A model generated the notes under the pieces. It was not told the DNA's origin, searched no databases, and worked only from the letters and a program-made list of their open reading frames with translations. Made by a program: the position numbers and the translations under genes. This document shows positions 17,953 through 25,893 of a stretch of DNA of 64,000 nt, one piece after another; within the stretch, counting starts at the first letter, position 1; the number at the start of each line of letters is the position of its first letter. The DNA is from Blautia hansenii (GTDB lineage Bacteria > Bacillota > Clostridia > Lachnospirales > Lachnospiraceae): contig NZ_JAAITA010000002.1 in NCBI RefSeq assembly GCF_013304445.1, positions 1 through 64,000 on the forward strand, written 5' to 3'.

Positions 17953-18882
17953 TTATTTCGCTGCTTCCAATGCACCGTTGATATCTGCCACCATTGCTTC
18001 TACGGCTGCTCTTGCTGCATCTGCAAAGTTTTCTTCTCCGAAGTTTGCGTATTTTTCCTGCTTGTAAGCTGCAATGATGCCTCTGGAGGAATTCACAATG
18101 GCACCCAGACCGTCTTCATTAAAGAAGTGTACCAAATCCTTGCCCTGTCCTCCCTGTGCACCGTAGCCCGGTACTAAGATATAAGACTTCGGCATGATTT
18201 TACGCAGAGTTTTTCCCATTTCGGGGTAAGTTGCGCCTACAACAGCCCCCACATAACTGTAGGAATCTCCCATGAAGTCTTCGCCCCACTGTGCAACTTT
18301 TTCGCCTACCAGTTCATACAGCGGTCTTCCGTCTACAAGCTGATCCTGGAAGTCGCCGCTGGAAGGATTGGAAGTCTTCACCAAAATAAACATTCCCTTT
18401 TTCTCTTCTTTGCACACATCAATAAACGGATAGATGCTGTCCGCGCCCATGTAAGGATTCAGGGTCACAAAATCTTCATCAAAAGCCGCAATTCTGTTTT
18501 TTCCCACCTGTACTTTTCCCACATGTCCGGTGGCATAAGCTGCAGACGTAGAACCGATGTCTCCTCTTTTAATATCTCCGATAACCACCAAATCTTTTTC
18601 CCTGCAGTAATCCACAGTTTTCTTAAACGCCTGCAGTCCCGGAATACCAAACTGCTCATACATGGCAATCTGCGGCTTTACAGACGGAATCAAATCATAA
18701 GTTTTATCTACAATTTCCTTATTAAACTGCCAGATAGCTTCCGCGGCTCCTTCCAGTGTCTCTCCAAACTCCTGAAATGCCTTTTCCTGAATATGCTTTG
18801 GAATGTAGTTCAGCATAGGATCCAGGCCCACTACAATAGGTGCCTTGGTTTTCTGAATCTTTGCGGTAAGTTTGTTAATCAT
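17953..18882 (-). CDS. pyrF: Orotidine 5'-phosphate decarboxylase
   Basis: PyrF makes UMP from OMP. At 309 residues it is the longer subfamily (type 2) found in many clostridia and actinobacteria. The catalytic Lys/Asp segment GDIKRGDIGSTS and the phosphate loop near LVPGYGAQGG are present. GGAGG precedes the ATG. It is the second gene of the pyr unit, 15 bp ahead of pyrK. Confidence 0.95.
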   Translation of the reverse strand: MINKLTAKIQKTKAPIVVGLDPMLNYIPKHIQEKAFQEFGETLEGAAEAIWQFNKEIVDKTYDLIPSVKPQIAMYEQFGIPGLQAFKKTVDYCREKDLVVIGDIKRGDIGSTSAAYATGHVGKVQVGKNRIAAFDEDFVTLNPYMGADSIYPFIDVCKEEKKGMFILVKTSNPSSGDFQDQLVDGRPLYELVGEKVAQWGEDFMGDSYSYVGAVVGATYPEMGKTLRKIMPKSYILVPGYGAQGGQGKDLVHFFNEDGLGAIVNSSRGIIAAYKQEKYANFGEENFADAARAAVEAMVADINGALEAAK

Positions 18883-18921
18883 TGTTTATTCCTCCAAATT
18901 GTACTTTTTTCCTTTTTCTTC

Positions 18922-20205
18922 TCAATCCTGCTGGTATACCACTTCTCCGTCGCAGATAGTAGCCTTTACCAGCCCCTTTACCTTTCTGCCGTCAAATGGT
19001 GTATTTTTGCCCTTGGACAGAAAACTCATACTGTCAATGACATACTCTGCTTCCGGGTCAATAATGGTCACATCCGCCGGACTTCCCACTTCCAGACGTC
19101 CTCTGTCACTGCCGATAATCTGCGCTGGGTTATAACTCATTTTCTCTGCCATCTGCAGCGGTGTGATGACACCCTTATCTACCAGTTCTGTCACCGTTAA
19201 TGCCACTGCTGTTTCCAGCCCAACAATGCCAAAGGGTGCCTTTGTCATGGGCTGCTGCTTTTCTTCTCTGGAATGAGGGGCATGATCTGTGCTGATAACG
19301 TCCAGAATATCTTCTTTTAAACCTTTTAAAAGAGCTTCTTTGTCTGCCTCCGTGCGAAGAGGCGGATTCATCTTGTAATTGGTATCTCCTGCCACCATAT
19401 CATCTGAAGTCAGGGTAAAATGATGCGGGCATACTTCTCCTGTCACTGGCAGCTTTTCTTCCTTGGCCAGCTGAATCATGCGCACACTATCCTTTGTGGA
19501 GCAATGGCACAAATGCAGTCTTGCTCCGGTTTCCTTGGCCAGTACGATATCTCTCGCCACAATCACGTCTTCCACCGCATTGCTGATACCCGGCAGCCCC
19601 AGTTCTTTAGAATGTTTGTCTTCATTGACGCAGCCGCCGTTTACCATATTCTGGTCTTCACAGTGGGCAAACACAGGAAGATCATGCTTTGCGGCAATTT
19701 CCATGGCTTCCCGGTAAAGCTTCATATTCATGACAGACTTTCCGTCCTCGCTGATAGCCGGAATCCCAGCCTGAATCATTCCCTCGATGTCAGCCAGTTC
19801 TTCGCCTTTCTGCTGCTTTGTCACAGCACCAATCTGCAATACATGTACCGGCGCCAGTTCTTTTGCTTTATTGTGTACATACTGTACCCGGTCTGCGCAA
19901 TCAATCACCGGCTTGGTATTGGGCATGGCCAGAATGGTTGTAAAGCCGCCTCTGGCTGCTGCCTTTGCTCCTGTTACAATATCTTCCTTATGGGTTAGTC
20001 CCGGGTCTCTTAAATGCACATGCAAATCAATCAATCCCGGCATGACATAACAGCCTTCTGCAAAAATCACTTTATCCGGCGTTTCCTCAGGTGTAATCGT
20101 CCCTCCTATTTCCTGAATTACACCGTCTTCCATATAAATATCTCCGACCTCATCTCTCTGGTCAGAAGGGTTTAAAATACGCCCTTTTTGAATGAGTATC
20201 TTCAT
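18922..20205 (-). CDS. pyrC: Dihydroorotase
   Basis: PyrC closes carbamoyl aspartate to dihydroorotate. The 427-residue class I enzyme shows the metal ligands HVHLRDPG, further His residues in the core (VFAHCED, LHLCHCS) and the catalytic Asp in STDHAPH. It is the first gene of pyrC-pyrF-pyrK-pyrD-(pyrE). AAAGGA precedes the ATG at moderate distance. pyrB/pyrI and the carbamoyl phosphate synthase are not in this cluster. Confidence 0.95.
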   Translation of the reverse strand: MKILIQKGRILNPSDQRDEVGDIYMEDGVIQEIGGTITPEETPDKVIFAEGCYVMPGLIDLHVHLRDPGLTHKEDIVTGAKAAARGGFTTILAMPNTKPVIDCADRVQYVHNKAKELAPVHVLQIGAVTKQQKGEELADIEGMIQAGIPAISEDGKSVMNMKLYREAMEIAAKHDLPVFAHCEDQNMVNGGCVNEDKHSKELGLPGISNAVEDVIVARDIVLAKETGARLHLCHCSTKDSVRMIQLAKEEKLPVTGEVCPHHFTLTSDDMVAGDTNYKMNPPLRTEADKEALLKGLKEDILDVISTDHAPHSREEKQQPMTKAPFGIVGLETAVALTVTELVDKGVITPLQMAEKMSYNPAQIIGSDRGRLEVGSPADVTIIDPEAEYVIDSMSFLSKGKNTPFDGRKVKGLVKATICDGEVVYQQD

Positions 20206-20273
20206 AATAAAATGTATCCTTTCTTCCGCATGAAGTTTTTTGTAAAAGCCGCAAAATCCGCTTAATTATATAA

Positions 20274-20302
20274 ATAGTAACATACACATTTTCTTTCGTC
20301 AA
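20274..20302 (-). promoter_or_regulatory. Promoter of the pyr operon
   Basis: On the minus strand TTGACG (20297-20302), 17 bp, TACTAT (20274-20279). The predicted leader is about 60 nt. I see no PyrR-type anti-antiterminator or terminator in it. Confidence 0.75.
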
Positions 20303-20315
20303 TTACACTTTTCCC

Positions 20316-20344
20316 TTGACTTTTCCGGTAACAGCGAATATACT
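20316..20344 (+). promoter_or_regulatory. Promoter of the cold-shock gene
   Basis: TTGACT (20316-20321), 17 bp, TATACT (20339-20344). It is back to back with the pyr promoter, the two -35 boxes being 13 bp apart. It predicts a long leader of about 130 nt, typical of cold-shock genes. Confidence 0.8.
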
Positions 20345-20375
20345 TATCATGTCAAAGGTATATTGGATATTAGTA

Positions 20376-20438
20376 TTAAATGGTTTTAGAGAGTATGTTA
20401 TCATTTTTATACATAATATTTTCTCTAAAACCATTTAA
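20376..20438 (+). promoter_or_regulatory. Perfect 17-bp hairpin in the cold-shock leader
   Basis: TTAAATGGTTTTAGAGA (20376-20392) is exactly complementary to TCTCTAAAACCATTTAA (20422-20438) around a 29-nt A/T-rich loop. It lies between promoter and ribosome site, is not followed by a T tract, and therefore is not a terminator. A temperature-sensitive or stability element in the mRNA is the simplest reading. Confidence 0.7.
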
Positions 20439-20479
20439 CATTTTATCCAAGTAATTTATTTTTTTATGGAGGTAACATT

Positions 20480-20680
20480 ATGAACAAGGGAACTGTAAAA
20501 TGGTTCAACGCTGAAAAAGGATATGGATTTATTACAGGCGAAGACGGACAGGACGTTTTCGTACATTTCTCAGCAATCAACGGAGAAGGATTCAAATCCT
20601 TAGAAGAAGGTCAGTCTGTAACTTATGATTTAACAGAAGGCGCTCGCGGAATGCAGGCAGCTAACGTAGAAAAATTATAA
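20480..20680 (+). CDS. Cold-shock protein (CspA/CspB family)
   Basis: A 66-residue single cold-shock domain that binds single-stranded RNA/DNA and melts RNA structure. RNP1 is KGYGFI (13-18) and RNP2 VFVHF (26-30), with the usual [14 protein letters not shown] start. GGAGG lies 7 nt ahead of the ATG. It is a single-gene unit with its own promoter, a long hairpin-bearing leader and a terminator, as expected for a highly expressed, post-transcriptionally controlled gene. Confidence 0.95.
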   Translation: MNKGTVKWFNAEKGYGFITGEDGQDVFVHFSAINGEGFKSLEEGQSVTYDLTEGARGMQAANVEKL

Positions 20681-20695
20681 TTATAAATGACAAAA

Positions 20696-20727
20696 CCGGG
20701 GCTGTCGTTTCATACGGCGGCCCTTTT
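20696..20727 (+). terminator. Terminator of the cold-shock gene
   Basis: GGGCTGTCGT pairs with ACGGCGGCCC (with G-T pairs) around a short loop and is followed by TTTTCTG. Intrinsic terminator 16 bp after the stop codon. Confidence 0.8.
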
Positions 20728-20906
20728 CTGATATTTTCATTTCTTTTTTCGCTTTTCTTCTATTTTCCATTTTTTTCTAAAAATCAGACTGTCAGTTTGC
20801 ATTTATGAACCTTTAGTTCTTTTACATTACCATTGGTTTCTGTAATGCTTTTTTCATGAACACTATACTATTGTCGATACCTGTGGTTGAAATAGGAGAT
20901 TTGTTT

Positions 20907-21227
20907 ATGGATTTTAAAGAAATGGGACAGCAAATAAAGAAAAAACGCCTGGAAAAAAACTGGCGTCAGGAAGACCTTGCAGAGCAGACAGACCTGACGG
21001 CTACCTACATCAGTTTAATCGAACGAGGTAAGAAATGTCCGACACTGGAAACGTTTATTATCATTGCCAATGCACTGGATGCTTCCGCAGACGAATTACT
21101 GGCCAGCGCTCTGAATAACGGGTATGCCCTTCGTGTGTCCACTTATCTGGAACAGCTGAAAAAACTCAGTGAAGAAAAGCAGAAAACCGTATGTGATATC
21201 GTGGAAGTGCTGCTGCGAAATGAGTAG
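20907..21227 (+). CDS. XRE-family transcriptional regulator
   Basis: A 106-residue protein with an N-terminal Cro/CI helix-turn-helix (about 8-62: MGQQIKKKRLEKNW, QEDLAEQTDLT, TYISLIERGKKCPTLETF) and a short helical tail. The frame opens 17 codons earlier, but AGGAG lies 8 nt before the ATG at 20907. It stands alone between two terminators, so it probably controls itself and distant genes. Weak inverted repeats lie upstream (GAACCTTTAGTTC near 20807), and its -10 appears to be TATACT near 20866. The target is unknown. Confidence 0.85.
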   Translation: MDFKEMGQQIKKKRLEKNWRQEDLAEQTDLTATYISLIERGKKCPTLETFIIIANALDASADELLASALNNGYALRVSTYLEQLKKLSEEKQKTVCDIVEVLLRNE

Positions 21228-21237
21228 CACTAAAAAG

Positions 21238-21281
21238 GCTGCTGTACAAAACCTCTCAAGGTACTTTGTACAGCAGCTTTT
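21238..21281 (+). terminator. Convergent terminator
   Basis: A perfect 13-bp stem, GCTGCTGTACAAA (21238-21250) with TTTGTACAGCAGC (21265-21277), is followed by TTTTCTC. It has A-runs on the other side, so it can serve both the XRE gene and the converging small gene at 21305. Confidence 0.88.
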
Positions 21282-21304
21282 CTCTTCGTTCTCATTTTGC
21301 CTCA

Positions 21305-21568
21305 TTACTCTGAGGCTTCCTCTGTCAGCCCTGTCAGATAATCTGTAATAGCCGTTACATCCATTTCGGTAGTTACCACTTCCTGCTCTGCATCCGGGTC
21401 TTCTCTTGTCACCACACCGTATGCAGAATACCCAATCCAGCCCAAAGCCACCAAACAAACAGCGCCGATAGCTAATTTTTCAAAAAACAGAGCTCTCTTC
21501 TCTCTCTTCTGAAGTTTTGCACGGTTGGCTTTCTCTTTTTTATATTTGTCTACTTTTTCCTGACTCAT
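21305..21568 (-). CDS. Small single-pass membrane protein, unknown
   Basis: An 87-residue protein. A charged, coiled-coil-like N-terminus (1-27, MSQEKVDKYKKEKANRAKLQ) is followed by one membrane helix (about 30-50) and an acidic tail (52-87, Glu/Asp/Thr rich). The charge pattern places the N-terminus inside and the acidic tail outside. It is a single gene between the bidirectional terminator and the divergent yitT promoter. Not recognised; it looks like a genuine Lachnospiraceae membrane protein rather than a chance frame because of its strong domain-like composition and the upstream GGAG site. Confidence 0.68.
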   Translation of the reverse strand: MSQEKVDKYKKEKANRAKLQKREKRALFFEKLAIGAVCLVALGWIGYSAYGVVTREDPDAEQEVVTTEMDVTAITDYLTGLTEEASE

Positions 21569-21655
21569 ACCGTAAATCTCCTTTGTCCCAAACTCGTCAA
21601 ATCTGCTTTTTAGTATAGCATATTTTTCCTCTGCTGCAAAGAATTATTTCTCCCC

Positions 21656-21685
21656 TTGACCTATTCCCCTTTTTCTGTGTATACT
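21656..21685 (+). promoter_or_regulatory. Promoter of yitT-like gene
   Basis: TTGACC (21656-21661), 18 bp, TATACT (21680-21685). Predicted start near 21692, only about 8 nt before a terminator-like hairpin. Confidence 0.75.
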
Positions 21686-21699
21686 AATAAACAGAAAAG

Positions 21700-21750
21700 A
21701 GCATTTGCGGATTATAATTTTTTATAATTCGTCAATGCTTTTTCTTTTCC
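21700..21750 (+). terminator. Terminator-like hairpin in the yitT leader
   Basis: AGCATTTGCGGATTATAA (21700-21717) pairs over 18 positions with TTATAATTCGTCAATGCT (21722-21739): one mismatch, two G-T pairs, a 4-nt T loop. TTTTTCTTTT follows. The gene's ribosome site starts right after it. The neighbour upstream is divergent, so this is not that gene's terminator. Confidence 0.65.
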
Positions 21751-21768
21751 AAGAAGGAGGGCAAATCT

Positions 21769-22641
21769 ATGAATCTCACACACGAAAAATCCTGGTACGC
21801 CAGGAAATGGAGTATGGACGTCCTGGTTGACATCATCGGCGGTATTTTCATTGCCGTAGGTACTTACAACTTTGCCGCAGCCGCGGAATTTCCCGTTGTG
21901 GGGCTAAACGGTATTGCCCTGATTTTCTACCATTTATTCGGCTGGCCCATCGGACGGGTAGCGCTGATACTGAACATTCCCATTGCCCTGTTCTGTTTCC
22001 GTATTCTGGGCCGGAACTTTTTTCTGCGCTCTGTTCGTACCATCCTCATTACTTCTTTTATCATGGACTATGCAGCGCCTTTGTTCCCTGTATATCAAGG
22101 CGACCGCATGCTGGCCGCCATCTGCACCGGTGTGCTTTCCGGCTTGGGCTTTGCCCTGATTTATATGAGGGACTCCTCCACCGGAGGCGCGGACTTTATC
22201 ATGCTTAGCCTGAAAGCAAAAAATCCGCACCTGACGCTGGGCAAAATTGCCTTTGTCATGGATACGGTAATTGTCCTTCTGGGTACTGTCATTGTTTCCA
22301 AAGATGTAGACAGCCTGATTTATGGTATGATTATCAGTTTTCTGCTTTCTGTGGTGGTAGATAAAGTCATGTACGGCATTGATGCCGGAAAAATGACGCT
22401 GATTGTCACGGATTATGCAAAAGAAGTAGCAGAGAAAATCGACCAGGTCAGCGGCAGGGGCTGTACCTTCCTGAAAGCGGAAGGCAGCTTTGCCAGAGAT
22501 AAAAAAGATGTGGTTTTGTGCGCCTGCAACAATAAACAGATGTATATTATCCGCACAGCCATAAAAGAAGTTGACCCCAACGCTTTCATTATCATCATGG
22601 AATCCAATGAAGTGCTGGGGGAAGGATTTAAGGCGCATTAA
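21769..22641 (+). CDS. YitT family membrane protein
   Basis: A 290-residue protein with about five to six predicted membrane helices (roughly 18-200) followed by a soluble C-terminal DUF2179 domain (about 215-285). Signature glycine-rich repeats such as VGTYNFAAAAEFPVVGLNG and the DSSTGGADFIML loop identify the YitT family. Members are common in Firmicutes and have no established substrate. AAGGAGGG precedes the ATG. The mRNA leader carries a terminator-like hairpin. The last 14 nt overlap the 3' end of truA on the opposite strand, with no terminator between. Confidence 0.9.
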   Translation: MNLTHEKSWYARKWSMDVLVDIIGGIFIAVGTYNFAAAAEFPVVGLNGIALIFYHLFGWPIGRVALILNIPIALFCFRILGRNFFLRSVRTILITSFIMDYAAPLFPVYQGDRMLAAICTGVLSGLGFALIYMRDSSTGGADFIMLSLKAKNPHLTLGKIAFVMDTVIVLLGTVIVSKDVDSLIYGMIISFLLSVVVDKVMYGIDAGKMTLIVTDYAKEVAEKIDQVSGRGCTFLKAEGSFARDKKDVVLCACNNKQMYIIRTAIKEVDPNAFIIIMESNEVLGEGFKAH

Positions 22642-23386
22642 AGGCAGAGTCCGGATATTTGATCTGCACCAGTGTCAGCCCTCTGGCAGGAGCCGTAGGG
22701 CCGGCAGCTTTCCGGTCTTTCGCCTCTAAGATTGCCCGCATATGCGCCGGCGGATATGCCCCGCCGCCGATTTCCATTAAAGTTCCGGCAATGATACGCA
22801 CCATATTGTAGAGGAATCCGTTTCCCCGAATGCGTATGGTAATCTTATCCGCTTCTTTTGTAATATCCAATGCATGAATGCACCGCACGGTAGTTTTCAC
22901 CTGGGCGCCGGCGCCGCAAAAACTCTTAAAATCATGTTCTCCCAGAAGATAACCCCCTGCCTCCTGCATTTTTTCAATATCCAGGGGCACATAGGTAAAA
23001 TGAGAATAAAAACGCTCCGTGGGAATGGGAAAACGGCGATTTAAAATCTGGTATTCATATGTCTTTTCGCTTTCCACATATCTGGGATGAAAGGTTTCCG
23101 GCACTTCTCTTGACTCCTGAATACGAATATCCTCCGGCAGCCTCTGGTTTAAGGCAAAGGAGAATTTCTCTCCGGGCATTCTCACCCGGGTATCAAAGAC
23201 CGCTACATTTCCCAGGGCGTGAACGCCTGCATCTGTACGGCTGGCGCCAATAGTTTCTATGGTTTCTCCTGTAAGCTCAGACAAATGCCGGTTCAAAACC
23301 TCCTGCACCGTAATCCCATTGGGCTGCACCTGCCACCCACAGTAGTTGGTTCCGTCGTATGCAACGGTCAGCTTTACTCGTTTCAT
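22628..23386 (-). CDS. truA: tRNA pseudouridine(38-40) synthase TruA
   Basis: TruA modifies uridines 38-40 in the anticodon stem-loop. The 252-residue protein begins with the family motif VAYDGTNYCGWQVQPNGITVQ and carries the catalytic Asp in ASRTDAGVHALGN and the RGNGFLYNMVRI segment. AGGAG precedes the ATG. It follows the ECF module on the same strand (17 bp gap), a common Firmicute order. Confidence 0.95.
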   Translation of the reverse strand: MKRVKLTVAYDGTNYCGWQVQPNGITVQEVLNRHLSELTGETIETIGASRTDAGVHALGNVAVFDTRVRMPGEKFSFALNQRLPEDIRIQESREVPETFHPRYVESEKTYEYQILNRRFPIPTERFYSHFTYVPLDIEKMQEAGGYLLGEHDFKSFCGAGAQVKTTVRCIHALDITKEADKITIRIRGNGFLYNMVRIIAGTLMEIGGGAYPPAHMRAILEAKDRKAAGPTAPARGLTLVQIKYPDSAFNAP

Positions 23387-23403
23387 TATCTACGGTTCTC
23401 CTT

Positions 23404-24204
23404 TTACAGAAATACTCTCAGAGCAATATCGGCTCCCAGATACAGGACAGAAATCACATAAGCCGCGTAATCTCTTCTGTGATAAACCAAAGGCTTCATC
23501 TGCGTCCGGTTATCCCCGCCGTGGTAACATCTGGCTTCCATAGCCATGGCCAGATCATCGGCCCGGCGAAATGCGGAGATAAACAGGGGCACCAGAAGGG
23601 GCACCATACTTTTAGCGCGCTGAATGATGTTGCCGCTTTCAAAATCCGCACCTCTGGCAATCTGCGCTTTCATAATCTTATCTGTTTCTTCCATCAAAAT
23701 AGGAATAAAGCGAAGGGCAATGGACATCATCATGGAAATTTCATGCACAGGCACTTTGATTTTATTTAAAGGCGCCAGAATCTTTTCCATGCCGTCGGTA
23801 AGCTGATTAGGCGTTGTTGTCAGTGTCATAATGGAAGAACCGATAACCAGATAAATCAGGCGGATACCGATTTTCACAGCCTGTACCACTCCTTCTCTGG
23901 TAATCTTTAAAAATCCTGCACTCCACAACACTTCCCCCGGCATCAGAAACAGGTTAAACAGCACAGTAATCAGCAGAATGATAAACAGAGGCTTTAACCC
24001 TTTCAGCATAAATTTCACCGGAACCTTGGAGAGTCCAATAGCAGCCGCAAGAAAAACCGTGGCCAGGGCATATCCCCAGAAGGAATCCGCCACAAAAAGG
24101 GAAATCAGAAATAAAAAAGTTCCGATGAATTTCACCCGCGGGTCCAAACGGTGCAGAATGGAATCTGCCGGATAAAACTGTCCAATTGTAATGTCTCTAA
24201 TCAT
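23404..24204 (-). CDS. ecfT: ECF transporter transmembrane component EcfT
   Basis: The 266-residue membrane scaffold of an energy-coupling factor transporter, with about five to six helices. The conserved start DSILHRLDPRVKF and the two Ala-Arg-Gly coupling motifs (ARGADFESG near residue 185 and MEARCYHGG near 223) that contact the ATPases are visible. It overlaps ecfA2 by 8 nt. With EcfA1 and EcfA2 it forms the shared energising module that various substrate-binding S components plug into; one such S component lies at 47126-47653. Confidence 0.93.
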   Translation of the reverse strand: MIRDITIGQFYPADSILHRLDPRVKFIGTFLFLISLFVADSFWGYALATVFLAAAIGLSKVPVKFMLKGLKPLFIILLITVLFNLFLMPGEVLWSAGFLKITREGVVQAVKIGIRLIYLVIGSSIMTLTTTPNQLTDGMEKILAPLNKIKVPVHEISMMMSIALRFIPILMEETDKIMKAQIARGADFESGNIIQRAKSMVPLLVPLFISAFRRADDLAMAMEARCYHGGDNRTQMKPLVYHRRDYAAYVISVLYLGADIALRVFL

Positions 24205-25057
24205 GTTTCGTTCTCCCCAGTGCCTTTAAAATACTCTCTTTTGCCTCTTTTACGGTAATGGCCGATGTATCTGCCGGAATCCCCGCCTTGCGAAGTGCCT
24301 GCATAATATAAGTAATCTGCGGCGCTGCAAGACCGATTTCTTCCAGTTCCCTATAGTGGGAAAAGACTGCCTCCGGCTTTCCGTCAAAAGCCTTTTCCCC
24401 TTTGTTCATTACCAGAATCCGGTCTACATATCTGGCAATATCCTCCATACTGTGAGACACCAGAATAACGGTAATATTCCTCTCTGTGTGCAGCCAGGCA
24501 ATCTGATCCAGAATTTCGTCTCTTCCTTTTGGGTCCAGACCTGCGGTAGGCTCATCCAGAATCAGCACCTCCGGTTCCATGGCCAGTACGCCTGCAATAG
24601 CCACCCGCCGCTTCTGTCCCCCGGAAAGTTCAAATGGGGAACTTTTATAGTATTTTTCCTTCAAACCAGTCTGCTGGAGGGCCCGAACGGCTCTCTCCTC
24701 TGCCTCTTCTTTGGAACAGCCCTGATTCTTCGGCCCAAAGCACACATCAGAAAGTACATCGGCTTCAAAAAGCTGATGCTCCGGGTACTGAAATACCAGG
24801 CCCACCTGGCTTCGCAGGCGTTTCAGGGAATATCCCTCCTGCCAGATATCTTCCCCTTTATAATACACAGTTCCCACGGTAGGGCGCATCAGTCCGTTAA
24901 AATGTTGAATCAATGTGGATTTTCCGCTTCCTGTATGTCCGATAACCCCCAGAAACTGCCCGGAGGGTATTTCCAGAGAAACATCCTTTAAGGCATGGGT
25001 TTCATATACAGAACCGGGGCTGTAAGTATAAGTAACATGTTCTAATCGCAATGACAT
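24197..25057 (-). CDS. ecfA2: ECF transporter ATPase EcfA2
   Basis: A 286-residue ABC-type ATPase. Walker [11 protein letters not shown]-loop [13 protein letters not shown], signature [10 protein letters not shown], Walker [13 protein letters not shown] and switch His in VSHSMED are complete. The start [16 protein letters not shown] and the QYPEHQLF Q-loop are typical of EcfA2. It overlaps ecfA1 by 16 nt and ecfT by 8 nt, as expected for subunits of one complex. Confidence 0.93.
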   Translation of the reverse strand: MSLRLEHVTYTYSPGSVYETHALKDVSLEIPSGQFLGVIGHTGSGKSTLIQHFNGLMRPTVGTVYYKGEDIWQEGYSLKRLRSQVGLVFQYPEHQLFEADVLSDVCFGPKNQGCSKEEAEERAVRALQQTGLKEKYYKSSPFELSGGQKRRVAIAGVLAMEPEVLILDEPTAGLDPKGRDEILDQIAWLHTERNITVILVSHSMEDIARYVDRILVMNKGEKAFDGKPEAVFSHYRELEEIGLAAPQITYIMQALRKAGIPADTSAITVKEAKESILKALGRTKHD

Positions 25058-25893
25058 AACGCATCCACCAATTCCTTTATTGTAAGTATTCCCTCAGGAA
25101 GAAAAAGCCCTTCCTGTCTCAGTTCATATGCCAGAAGTGTTACCTGGGGTACATCCAGACGGTATGTTTTTAATTCCTCCACTCCGGAGAAAATTTCCCT
25201 GGGTGTCCCCTGCATGACCACATGGCCGTGATCCATGACAAACACTTTATCAGAGTCAATGACTTCCTCCATGTAATGGGTAATAAGCACCACCGTAATG
25301 CCTTCCTTTCGATTCAGTTCGTGAACCGCCTGCAGCACTTCTTTTCGTCCATTGGGGTCCAGCATGGCGGTGGGCTCGTCCAACACAATGCATTTCGGGT
25401 GCATAGCCATCACTCCCGCAATGGCTACCCTCTGTTTCTGCCCTCCGGACAGCTTATTGGGAGAGCGGTGGCGAAAAGGCGTCATGCCCACGGCTTCCAG
25501 GCTTTTATCCACCCGCTTCCAGATTTCTTCCGTGGGAATCCCCATATTTTCCGGGCCAAATCCCACATCCTCCTCTACCACGGTTCCGATAATCTGATTG
25601 TCCGGGTTCTGAAACACCATGCCGGCTCTCTGGCGGATTTCCCACAGCTTCTCCACAGATTTAGTATCCATGCCGTCAATCCAAAGAGTTCCCTCTGTAG
25701 GAACTAAAAGGGCATTGATATGTTTCGCCAGCGTAGATTTTCCGGAACCGTTATGTCCCAGAATAGAGATAAACTGTCCCTTTGAAATGTCCAGATTCAC
25801 ATCATCTACAGCCCTATAGCTTTCCGAGGGCTGTCCGCTGTCGTCATATTTTATGTAGTCATATTTTACGTTTCTGGCTTTAATGATTCCCAT
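25042..25893 (-). CDS. ecfA1: ECF transporter ATPase EcfA1
   Basis: A 283-residue ABC-type ATPase. Walker [11 protein letters not shown]-loop [13 protein letters not shown] (typical of EcfA1), signature [13 protein letters not shown], Walker [12 protein letters not shown] and switch His in ITHYMEE are present. A GTG three codons upstream is too near GGAGG; the ATG at 25893 is 10 nt from it and is my choice. It overlaps the 3' end of the HAD-GNAT gene by 14 nt. Confidence 0.93.
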   Translation of the reverse strand: MGIIKARNVKYDYIKYDDSGQPSESYRAVDDVNLDISKGQFISILGHNGSGKSTLAKHINALLVPTEGTLWIDGMDTKSVEKLWEIRQRAGMVFQNPDNQIIGTVVEEDVGFGPENMGIPTEEIWKRVDKSLEAVGMTPFRHRSPNKLSGGQKQRVAIAGVMAMHPKCIVLDEPTAMLDPNGRKEVLQAVHELNRKEGITVVLITHYMEEVIDSDKVFVMDHGHVVMQGTPREIFSGVEELKTYRLDVPQVTLLAYELRQEGLFLPEGILTIKELVDALCHCD

